Positions 1 through 6,400 of a stretch of 6,741 nucleotides of DNA are shown here, piece by piece (position 1 is the stretch's first letter; each line of letters starts with the position of its first letter). This DNA comes from Thermococcus sp. (GTDB taxonomy: Archaea > Methanobacteriota_B > Thermococci > Thermococcales > Thermococcaceae). The position numbers and the translations under genes are program-made. Location of the stretch: the NCBI GenBank assembly GCA_021160985.1, contig JAGHBN010000084.1:1-6741 (forward strand), given 5' to 3'. The notes under the pieces are model-generated. The model ran no database searches, was not told where the DNA came from, and saw nothing but the letters and a program-made list of their open reading frames with translations.

Positions 1-964
1 CCCACTTGTCGGCGAGCTCGAACATGGCCCTTATCGCGTCTATGTTCTCCGGCACAACGTCGCTCTCCTGGTGGACGGCCTGGATGTAGAAGAGCCTGTT
101 CCCGCGGACGCTTATGCTCTCCTTCCAAACGGCTATCTCGTAGAGGTTGTTCCACTCGCGGTGCAGGTCGCGGGCGAACTCTATTATCTGAGCCGTGCTC
201 TCGAAGCCCTTCTCCTTCTCGAAGAGGAGCACGCGCGTGGTGTTCTCGAAGATGTCCACAACATCCTTAGCCTCGACCGGCTTCTTGAGCTCGACCATGA
301 TGCTGTGGACGTGCATGAGTGTCGTCGGAACTACGAAGGCGCTCGTCTCGATGTTTATCGGTATGACAGTCTGAACGTCCGGCCCGTGGTGGGAAGGAAC
401 CGTGACGCTTGGCTGTATAGCATTGACCGGCCCGCGCTTCGAGTCGTTCGGGTCAGCCGCGCGGCGAATCATCACCGCGTAAACGTAGTCGATGTACTCC
501 TGAATCGCGCTCAACGTCCTTGTTAAACCCGTCGTGTTGCAAGAAACTACCCTAACGTAGTCCTTGCCCAAAGCTTTCTCGTAGTTGGCCTGGGCCACGA
601 AGGAAACCTCGGCAACGTTAGCTTTCTCGCCGCCCTGGAAGGTGGCCTTAACGCCCGCCTTCTCGTAGAGGGGCTTGTTCTTTTCGCCCATTCCTCCGGG
701 GGTAGCGTCAACGATGACGTCAACCTCGCTGAGGAGGTCGTTCAGGGTTCCGGCGACTTCAAAGCCGGCCTTTTCGAACCTCGGCAGGAACTCCTCGCTC
801 GCCGCATAGACGGGAATTCCAAGCTCCCTCGCGCGGTAGGTCTCGAAATCCGGCTTGGTCTTGGTTACGCCGATGAGCTTCATATCGTCCTGTTTGGTTA
901 CGGCGTAGGCGACACGCTTTCCTATCGTGCCGTAGCCGTTGATTCCGACCTTAACCTTGGCCAT
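1..964 (-). CDS. gap: Type II (archaeal) glyceraldehyde-3-phosphate dehydrogenase, 3' end cut by window edge
   Basis: This cytosolic enzyme of gluconeogenesis interconverts 1,3-bisphosphoglycerate and glyceraldehyde 3-phosphate using NAD(P). The start at 964 gives MAKVKVGINGYGTIGKRVAY, the N-terminal Rossmann dinucleotide-binding fold with the GxGxIG pattern. Further on are DATPGG (residues 87-91 area), the catalytic SCNTTGL motif with Cys142 by my count, and the PSVTVPSHHGPDV segment typical of the archaeal family. I translated residues 1-161 codon by codon and read the rest by eye. The frame stays open to the window edge, giving 321 complete codons; the family is about 334 residues, so roughly a dozen C-terminal residues lie outside. 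A GGTGGT ribosome binding site (974-969) precedes the ATG. In Thermococcales glycolysis largely bypasses this enzyme through GAPOR or GAPN, so gap is mainly gluconeogenic (known of the group). It diverges from the CinA-like gene. Identity is very secure. Confidence 0.97.
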   Translation of the reverse strand, partial: MAKVKVGINGYGTIGKRVAYAVTKQDDMKLIGVTKTKPDFETYRARELGIPVYAASEEFLPRFEKAGFEVAGTLNDLLSEVDVIVDATPGGMGEKNKPLYEKAGVKATFQGGEKANVAEVSFVAQANYEKALGKDYVRVVSCNTTGLTRTLSAIQEYIDYVYAVMIRRAADPNDSKRGPVNAIQPSVTVPSHHGPDVQTVIPINIETSAFVVPTTLMHVHSIMVELKKPVEAKDVVDIFENTTRVLLFEKEKGFESTAQIIEFARDLHREWNNLYEIAVWKESISVRGNRLFYIQAVHQESDVVPENIDAIRAMFELADKW

Positions 965-989
965 GGCAACCACCGGGAGTTTTATAGCG

Positions 990-1004
990 ATAAAATACTT
1001 AAGC
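990..1004 (-). promoter_or_regulatory. Candidate BRE/TATA element of gap
   Basis: On the minus strand this reads GCTTAAGTATTTTAT, the most AT-rich stretch upstream of gap. Its centre is about 32 bases before the ATG at 964. With the usual archaeal spacing of about 25 bases from TATA box to start site, transcription would begin near 970-975, giving a very short leader that holds the GGTGGT ribosome binding site. A second candidate, CGCTATAAAA at 989-980, lies closer and would give an almost leaderless mRNA; I prefer the first. Confidence 0.6.
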
Positions 1005-1009
1005 GTTGC

Positions 1010-1026
1010 TTTCACTCGTGGTGAAA
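1010..1026. promoter_or_regulatory. Inverted repeat resembling the Thermococcales glycolytic motif (TGM)
   Basis: The sequence TTTCAC-N5-GTGAAA is a perfect 6-bp dyad with a 5-base spacer. The published TGM consensus, bound by the TrmB-family regulator Tgr/TrmBL1, is TATCAC-N5-GTGATA; this site agrees at 10 of 12 arm positions, and the two differences are symmetric. It lies a few bases upstream of the gap TATA element. That is the position in which Tgr is known to activate gluconeogenic promoters, whereas sites downstream of TATA repress glycolytic genes. The assignment is inference from motif and position. Confidence 0.6.
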
Positions 1027-1028
1027 AG

Positions 1029-1042
1029 CACTTCGAAAAGTG
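1029..1042. repeat. Short inverted repeat CACTT-CGAA-AAGTG
   Basis: This is a perfect 5-bp inverted repeat around CGAA, lying just past the TGM-like site in the middle of the gap/CinA-like divergent region. It could be a hairpin or an operator half, or it could be chance, since 5-bp arms are common. No function can be assigned. Confidence 0.3.
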
Positions 1043-1045
1043 GCC

Positions 1046-1068
1046 GTTTTGACATTCTCCTGCAAAAC
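1046..1068. repeat. Inverted repeat GTTTTG-N11-CAAAAC upstream of the CinA-like promoter
   Basis: The 6-bp arms at 1046-1051 and 1063-1068 are perfectly complementary with an 11-base spacer, placing the arm centres about 17 bases apart. The repeat ends about 12 bases before the TATA candidate of the CinA-like gene, so it could be a regulator binding site for that gene. I do not recognise the motif and chance is possible. Confidence 0.3.
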
Positions 1069-1079
1069 CCCTCCGCTGG

Positions 1080-1088
1080 CGTTATAAG
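1080..1088 (+). promoter_or_regulatory. Candidate TATA element of the CinA-like gene
   Basis: The sequence CGTTATAAG is centred about 36 bases before the ATG at 1120. Start-site spacing of about 25 bases would put the mRNA 5' end near 1108-1112, giving a leader of about ten bases with a GGTGGTG ribosome binding site at 1110-1116. This placement supports 1120 as the start and argues against the upstream TTG at 1006. Confidence 0.55.
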
Positions 1089-1119
1089 CCTTGGAGTTGA
1101 AACCTCACCGGTGGTGGGA

Positions 1120-1878
1120 ATGTTCGCTGAGATACTGACCATAGGGGACGAACTCCTCACCGGGAACACCGTGGACAGCAACTCCGCCTTCATCGCCCAG
1201 AAGCTCACCGAGAGGGGCTACTGGGTGAGGAGAAAGACCACCGTCGGCGACGACATTGAGGAGATAAAGAACGCAGTTCAGGAATTTCTCGCGCGAAAAC
1301 CGGAGGTTCTCGTGATTACGGGCGGTCTCGGCCCAACCCACGATGACGTCACGATGCTTGGGGTTGCCAGGGCCCTTGGGAAGGAGCTCGTCCTCTGCAA
1401 GGAGTGCCTTGAGATGATTAAGGCCTTCTACCGCGGGCTCTACGGGAAAGGTCTGATTGACGACCCGGAACTTAACGACGCGAGGAAGAAAATGGCCTAC
1501 CTCCCAGAGGGTGCAGTGCCCCTTGAAAACACCGAAGGTGCCGCCCCTGGGGCTTACATCGAGCACGGAGGGGTCAGGATATTCGTCCTCCCGGGGATGC
1601 CCCGCGAAATGAGGGCAATGCTAGAAAGGGAAGTCCTGCCGAGGCTCGGTGAGAGGAAGTTCGTCCAGAGAAAGCTTTTGGCCGAGATAACCGACGAGAG
1701 CAAGCTCGCGCCGATACTCAACGAGACGCTGAAGCGCTTCAAGGTGAGAATTCATTCCTCGCCCAAAGGCTTCGGCAAGTACATCGGGATAATAATTTTT
1801 GGCGAGAGCGAGGAGGAGATAGAGAGGGCCAAAGCCTTTATGGAGGAAATGGGAGTCCGCTTTGAGGAGGGCTGGTAG
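1120..1878 (+). CDS. CinA N-terminal (MoCF/molybdopterin-binding) domain protein, stand-alone
   Basis: The 252-residue protein matches the COG1058 family, the N-terminal half of bacterial CinA. Bacterial members have ADP-ribose pyrophosphatase activity linked to pyridine nucleotide salvage; archaeal copies are usually labelled nicotinamide mononucleotide deamidase-related or competence-damage protein. Seen here: GDELLTGNTVDSN (9-21), TGGLGPTHDDVT (67-78), ENTEGAAPG (136-144) and LPGMPREM (157-164), all hallmarks of the MoCF fold. Residues from about 185 to 243 look like the alpha/beta module that follows it. The C-terminal PncC amidase domain of bacterial CinA is absent, as is normal in archaea. 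I chose ATG 1120 because MFAEILTIGD begins the conserved fold and a promoter and GGTGGTG site lie just before it; the frame is open back to TTG 1006, but those 38 residues look non-coding. Family is secure; exact substrate is not. Confidence 0.92.
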   Translation: MFAEILTIGDELLTGNTVDSNSAFIAQKLTERGYWVRRKTTVGDDIEEIKNAVQEFLARKPEVLVITGGLGPTHDDVTMLGVARALGKELVLCKECLEMIKAFYRGLYGKGLIDDPELNDARKKMAYLPEGAVPLENTEGAAPGAYIEHGGVRIFVLPGMPREMRAMLEREVLPRLGERKFVQRKLLAEITDESKLAPILNETLKRFKVRIHSSPKGFGKYIGIIIFGESEEEIERAKAFMEEMGVRFEEGW

Positions 1879-1883
1879 CGAAA

Positions 1884-1893
1884 GGATAATAAA
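1884..1893 (+). promoter_or_regulatory. Candidate TATA element of the vapBC-eIF2B cluster
   Basis: The sequence GATAATAAAG starts five bases after the CinA-like stop codon and is centred about 35 bases before the ATG at 1924. The predicted start site near 1914 would give a leader of about ten bases that just includes the ribosome binding site. No further promoter-like element with this spacing is apparent before the eIF2B-like gene, so this could drive all three genes. Confidence 0.5.
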
Positions 1894-1914
1894 GACCACC
1901 ACATAATCAGAAAC

Positions 1915-1920
1915 GGTGAG
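1915..1920 (+). promoter_or_regulatory. Ribosome binding site of the antitoxin-like gene
   Basis: GGTGAG matches the core of the Thermococcales Shine-Dalgarno sequence (GGAGGTGATC) and ends three bases before the ATG at 1924, which fixes that start. Confidence 0.6.
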
Positions 1921-1923
1921 AAC

Positions 1924-2112
1924 ATGCCCGTAGAAATAGACGTTCCCAAAGAGATAGAACCCATTGTGCGAGAAATATTCAGAGCAGTGCGGAGGGAGCG
2001 AAGGAAAAGTGTCCTAAAGGAGTTAGAGGACGTTATCAGAGCGATAAACAGAGATGTGCCCGATAATATTCCAGACACCCTCGAACTGCTGGAGGAGCTG
2101 AGAGAGAGATGA
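1924..2112 (+). CDS. Small helical antitoxin-like protein paired with a PIN toxin
   Basis: This encodes 62 residues with no clear match to the usual VapB DNA-binding folds: I see neither an AbrB-type swapped hairpin nor a CopG ribbon-helix-helix signature. It begins MPVEIDVPKEIEPIVREIF, followed by a very basic helix (RAVRRERRKSVLKELEDVI) and an acidic, leucine-rich tail (LELLEELRER). The role is inferred from position: it directly precedes and overlaps a PIN-domain gene by four bases (ATGA at 2109-2112), the standard VapB-VapC arrangement in which the antitoxin binds and blocks the nuclease and is co-translated with it. The charge pattern would let the acidic tail cover the toxin active site, but that is speculation. 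It has its own TATA candidate and ribosome binding site. Confidence is good that it is a gene, moderate that it is an antitoxin. Confidence 0.82.
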   Translation: MPVEIDVPKEIEPIVREIFRAVRRERRKSVLKELEDVIRAINRDVPDNIPDTLELLEELRER

Positions 2113-2546
2113 TAGTGGCGGATGCATCTTTTATCATTGACGCCCTTATAGTTCCAAGGAGACGAAAAAAAGACGACCTGTATTTTAAGCAATTGAAACG
2201 GCATCAGAGGTCTAAGGAGTTGCTCTCATTTTTCTTGGAAGAAGGATTTCAGATTTACGTGCCGTTTTTAGGCCTTGTGGAGATATCTTCCTTACTCGTA
2301 AGAAAGCTCGGAAAAGAGACCGATGTTGACACCGTTTTGAGTTTCCTAGAAAAATACATTAGTGTTGTTCCCGAGGAGGAATTAAGGGAGATCCTTTTGA
2401 AACTGGTGAAAGAAACTGGTTCAAGGGCTGCAGATATTTACTATCTCTCAGTCGCAAAATCAAAGGGAGCTGTTCTCGTTACCTCCGACAGGAAAATGGC
2501 TGAGGCTTCAAAAGAAGTTGGTGTTAAGGTAATTCTACTGGAGTGA
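2109..2546 (+). CDS. vapC: PIN-domain ribonuclease, VapC-family toxin
   Basis: The 145-residue protein fits a single PIN domain, a metal-dependent RNase fold. The four acidic active-site positions can be read: Asp5 in MIVADASFIIDAL, Glu58 in FLGLVEIS, Asp109 in SRAADIYYLSVAK and Asp127 in VLVTSDRKM; Asp11 is also typical. All are intact, so the enzyme should be active. VapC toxins cut tRNA or rRNA and are restrained by the antitoxin encoded upstream; the target here is unknown. The basic stretch PRRRKKDD (16-23) and KQLKRHQRSK suit RNA or partner binding. Its start overlaps the antitoxin stop (ATGA) and its stop lies in the ribosome binding site of the eIF2B-like gene, so the three are probably co-transcribed. 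GC is low: about 40-42% in the two 60-base lines I counted (2221-2280, 2401-2460), against 68% at 1321-1380 and 67% at 3121-3180, which suggests transfer. Confidence 0.92.
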   Translation: MIVADASFIIDALIVPRRRKKDDLYFKQLKRHQRSKELLSFFLEEGFQIYVPFLGLVEISSLLVRKLGKETDVDTVLSFLEKYISVVPEEELREILLKLVKETGSRAADIYYLSVAKSKGAVLVTSDRKMAEASKEVGVKVILLE

Positions 2547-2547
2547 T
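2540..2547 (+). promoter_or_regulatory. Ribosome binding site of the eIF2B-like gene, overlapping the vapC stop
   Basis: GGAGTGAT spans the last vapC codon and its TGA stop (2544-2546) and ends four bases before ATG 2552. This spacing favours ATG 2552 over GTG 2543 or ATG 2546, which would lie inside the site. Ribosomes ending vapC would sit on it, so translational coupling is likely. Confidence 0.55.
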
Positions 2548-2551
2548 GTCC

Positions 2552-3379
2552 ATGATTCCCCTGGAAATTCGTTCCATCCTCGAAGAGATGCGCGCCGAGC
2601 GCATAAGGGGCGCGAGCTACCTGGCAAGGAGGGGAGCCAAAGCGTACCTGCTCCTTTCTGAACTCCGGGAGGGAGAAGAGCTTGAGGACGCTCTGAGGGA
2701 GATGAAGAGAGAGATCCCTGCAGTCAACAGGACGATGGCCTCCCTATACAACCTGGCAAGGTTCATTCCCGTGACGGGGGATCCAGGGGTTGTGAGGTCA
2801 AAGGCCGAAGAGTTCATCCGCCTAAGCGATGAGGCCAGGAAAGAAATCGGAAACATTGGAAGCGAGCTCATAGACGAAAATGAGGTCGTAATCACGCACT
2901 CCTTCTCTTCAGCGGTCCTCGAGATATTCAGGGCGGCCAGGAAGAAAGGAAAACACTTCCGCATTATTCTAACCGAAAGCGCACCCGATTACGAGGGCAT
3001 TGCCCTCGCGAGGGAGCTCGATTCCCTAGGTGTTCCTTTTGAGGTGATAACGGACGCACAGCTCGGCCTCTTCGCGAAGAGGGCCACCCTTGCACTGGTT
3101 GGTGCCGACAGCGTTACCCGCGATGGAGCCGCGGTGAACAAGGCCGGAACCTATCCCCTCGCCCTCGCCTGCCATGACACCGGCGTTCCCTTCTATGTTG
3201 CCGCCGAGAGCTTCAAACTCCACCCGGAGCTGAGTTCTGACGAGGTAGAAATCGTCGAGAGGCCCTATGCAAGACAGGGCTATCGGGTGAGAAACTTCCT
3301 CTTCGACGTTACTCCCTGGAGGTACATCAGGGGCATCATAACGGAGTTCGGAGTCCTTGTTCCACCCAAGGAAATCTAA
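2552..3379 (+). CDS. eIF2B-like / ribose-1,5-bisphosphate isomerase family protein, Cys-to-Ser at the expected catalytic position
   Basis: The 275-residue protein belongs to the eIF2B alpha/beta/delta, methylthioribose-1-phosphate isomerase and ribose-1,5-bisphosphate isomerase superfamily (COG1184). The helical N-terminal part runs to about residue 105 (EIRSILEEMRAERIRGASYLAR), followed by the Rossmann-like part with VVITHSFSSAVLEIF (112-126), LTESAPDYEG, GADSVTRDGAAVNKAGTYPLA (184-204) and the C-terminal FDVTPWRYIRGIITEFG. The GAD aspartate (186) and NKxGT lysine (197) are kept, but isomerases have THC where this protein has THS (Ser117), so isomerase chemistry is doubtful. Annotations call such short archaeal proteins translation initiation factor IF-2B delta subunits; a real guanine-exchange role in archaea is unproven. 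I chose ATG 2552 from the ribosome binding site. Codon and GC content resemble the CinA-like gene, not vapBC. Family is secure, function open. Confidence 0.9.
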   Translation: MIPLEIRSILEEMRAERIRGASYLARRGAKAYLLLSELREGEELEDALREMKREIPAVNRTMASLYNLARFIPVTGDPGVVRSKAEEFIRLSDEARKEIGNIGSELIDENEVVITHSFSSAVLEIFRAARKKGKHFRIILTESAPDYEGIALARELDSLGVPFEVITDAQLGLFAKRATLALVGADSVTRDGAAVNKAGTYPLALACHDTGVPFYVAAESFKLHPELSSDEVEIVERPYARQGYRVRNFLFDVTPWRYIRGIITEFGVLVPPKEI

Positions 3380-3386
3380 AGCCCAA

Positions 3387-3422
3387 CATAGAAAAGGGAA
3401 AAGGGCTCACTCTTGGTGAGCC
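3387..3422 (-). terminator. Hairpin plus T-runs at the end of the large minus-strand gene
   Basis: GGCTCAC (3404-3410) and GTGAGCC (3416-3422) form a perfect 7-bp stem with a 5-base loop that includes the last codons and stop of the minus-strand gene. Reading on along the minus strand, the hairpin is followed at 3402-3390 by two TTTT runs separated by CCC. Archaeal polymerase stops mainly at T-runs, so this is a reasonable terminator. On the plus strand no T-run follows the hairpin, so termination of the eIF2B-like transcript here is less clear. Confidence 0.45.
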
Positions 3423-6400
3423 AGCCAGAGGAGGACACCTCTGATGAAGGGCCAGTTGCTGGTTATGTATTTTCCATAGTAGACGTCGCTAAAGGCCCTG
3501 CTGGAGCCGTAGGCCACTATTCTGCCGGCTTCGACTTCCACCGCCGCTGCCAGTATCGGCCTGCTGCCCTTCTCCTGGATAACGTTGCCGTCCGAATCCA
3601 CGGCATATCCTGTGTCAAACGCCCGTATAAGCCAGACAGCATCACCGCTAACCGTCAGAGTGTCACCGTTGTAGTACATGACCCAGGTGTCTGAAACGTA
3701 CTCCATTGCGGGGTGGTCCTTGTTGTATATCCCGACGAACGGATAGTAAGGCCTGCCGCTGTTCTGCTCGTCGTCCATGAGCTCATCGGCATTAAACTGG
3801 ATGCCGTACTTTCCAACCACTGCGTTTAGGCTCTCCAGATTGGCATATGCGTACCAGTCGCCCGCTACTAACAGTCCACCGCCGCTTTCAACGTACTTCT
3901 GGAGCGCTTCAACCTCACTATCACTCAGATCCTCCTCCGGGTTGAGGAGTATCACAACCCGGTACTCCTTGAGAAGGTCGTATGTTAAGGGTTCTGTGCT
4001 GACGGTGACCTCCCATTCGAGGTTCTCCCTTATCCTTCTGATCAGCTCATCTATCCCCTGACCCACATAGTACTGGCCGTGGGAGTAGTCTATGAGCACC
4101 TTCACTTCTTCAGAGAGAGGAGGTATGATGACCTCAGTCTGGTTGACGGTCTGATTAACCCCCTCTCCAGTCTGGTTGGCTTGTTGCTGGGCCAGCTCCC
4201 TCGCAGTTAGCACAGCCTTTTCGAGAACGGGATTCCACTGACCAAGTTCTTCCATGAGCTCTCTGTGAAGGAGGAATGCCTTTCTCGACTGGACAAAGAC
4301 TATGTACAGCCTAAATCTGTATGCCGTCAGATTTACCGGGTTCTGCGGCAGCTGGGAAGTTATGTTCCTATATGTCTGCATCTTCTCGTGGATATCCGAC
4401 ACAGGAACCATGCTCAGGTCAACGTTGTAACTCTTAAGCTCCGAGGTGAAGTTCTCAAACTTCTCGTACTCTGATTCGAGTTCATCTCTGTGGAGCTTGA
4501 GGTAAATCATGTAGTTCAGTGAGAGCTTGTAGAACGTGTCAAATGCCGGCGGCCTAGTTGCCACTTCGACGTCCTGGAACGTTACTATTACCTCGGTCGG
4601 ATCCTTCTTGAGAACCACTACCACATGGGTGGGAGTGACATAATAGTAACCAAGACTGCTCGAAAGGGCGTTTTCTCCGAGCTTAAACTCCCCGTTATCT
4701 TTGAGAACTCTTACTGAATCGACCCTGTCTCCGAGCTTTGGAACGACCAACACTGCCATGGAGGGCTCTCCCATTGCCAAGTGGAGGGTCAGGTGTTTCT
4801 CGGCCACAGTAACGGTCTTCTCAAGGGTTTGCTCTGCTACGTAGCTCCTCTTTGAAATTTCGTATCCAGTCAACACAGCCTTCCAGTAGGCCAGAAGTGA
4901 AGGCTCATTTGGATCAAAGTTGAGGGCGTCCACGAAGACGTTCTGGGTCGATGCCACGAAATTGTACGTACTTCCGTCCACCTTCACACTCACGTCTTTG
5001 CCCTCAGCAGACGCATTGGCCTCTCCTATGACCACGATGCTCACGTTCTCGGAATTCTGTATCTCCACAGGAAGGGAATAGTTGACCCTGAGATACGGCT
5101 TGTTGGTGGGGTTCTCCCGGGAGGCTATCCAGGCAATGTTGTCCTGATCCTCGTTAACCATTTTAAGGGCTATGCTTACGAGCCCATCCCCTGACTTCTC
5201 GGCTATAACGTAGTCGGTGGCGTTCCAGCAGTACCATTTCCCGCCATAATCCACAGTGGTCGTATCAAGGAGGCTTCCAAGCGCCGGTTCAGTGGGATTG
5301 TCTGTTTCACTCCAGGAATCTCCAATTTCATAGGCGGCAACATCCATTGGGTTCCTGACATAAAACGCATAGACACATATCTCCGCGTAGGTTATGTTTG
5401 CCTCCTCCGGGATGGAGGCAAGGTCAAAGCGAAGGTAAGCCCTCTCCATTGCATAGTCCGAACTGTTGCCAATGGCAAGTTCATAACGCGTGCCCTCGTC
5501 CGCGTAATATTTGTAATAGCTCCTCCAGCTGAAGTCCTCACCATTATAGTAGTAGCTATAAGCATCTGCCACTGGATTAATCTCAAGGCTTTCCTTGGGT
5601 GAAATGCCGTATTGGGCATAGATCTTCTGGTCAACCCTTGCAACGATAATGCCGTTGTATTTCAGAGTTGCGTTCACAGTGTAGTTGCCGTAGCGAGGAG
5701 CGCTCCATGGAATGCTCACTCTTACCTCCTCGCCGCTTCCGAGGGTCAGGGTCTCGTTCGAGTAGATGGGTTTGCCGTTGACGAGAACCGTGAAGTCCAC
5801 TGTCTTTGCAGTGGAATAATTGTTGAACAGTGTAAAGTTGAACTCCACGGGCTCCTCAACCAAGACTACCTTTGGAAGCTCGTAGAGACTTATCCCAACC
5901 CCGTAAGAGACCTCAACATCCGCCGACTCGACATCAAAGATGTTGCCTCCACGATCCATTAAAGTGGCGTTTACTGTATAAGTTCCGGGCTCAGCGGGGT
6001 TCCAAGTAACCAGCACGGGCCGAACCTCGTTTCCTTCAAGGGTCAGGTTCTTCAGATAGACCACGTCACCATCGGCCGTGACCTTAAGGGTCACGTTAGT
6101 GGAAACCTCGTAGTTATTTCTGACCGTTACGTTGATTAGGCCCTCTCCCACATAGCGGTGCGGCACTTCGAGGCTGACTATTTCGGGGATCTTGAGGACA
6201 ACGTCATCAGCGTTTCTGGGTGTTATCTTGTAGTCTCCCCAGGAATACAGTAATACTCCCCGTATGTACTTGTAAACCTGTCCTGGGGTTATGCTGGTGG
6301 GGTTATATAGATAGGTGCTAACCTTGACCTCTCCCGAACCGTCATCTACCACCCAATAGTCATTCTCAACGGCCTTTACAGTGGCATTTTCCACCTGTAC

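Noticed and set aside
71..526. Open plus-strand frame of 151 codons
   Set aside because: It is antisense to gap, whose protein is strongly conserved; the translation looks like a mirror of a GC-rich coding strand.
1006..1119. 38-residue N-terminal extension of the CinA-like protein from TTG 1006
   Set aside because: It would cover the TATA candidate and ribosome binding site, overlaps the three dyads, has no family resemblance, and the conserved fold starts at MFAEIL.
1752..2204. Minus-strand open frame of 150 codons rich in serine runs
   Set aside because: It is antisense across the CinA-like 3' end and the antitoxin/vapC genes; the Ser runs come from opposite-strand Glu/Arg-rich helices.
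2543..2549. GTGATGT as a C box of a C/D small RNA at the vapC/eIF2B junction
   Set aside because: The last base does not fit RUGAUGA and no properly spaced D box (CUGA) was found; it is better explained as a ribosome binding site.
3407..3419. Second TGM-like sequence: TCACTCTTGGTGA differs by one base from the gap site core TCACTCGTGGTGA
   Set aside because: It lies at the 3' end of a coding region with no promoter nearby; the outer arm bases (GGC/GCC) differ from the motif, and terminator pairing explains the symmetry better.
5612..5962. Plus-strand open frames inside the large minus-strand gene (also 3413-3694, 3777-4061, 4265-4474, 6440-6679)
   Set aside because: All lie opposite a continuous, clearly domain-bearing frame and show no protein family features.
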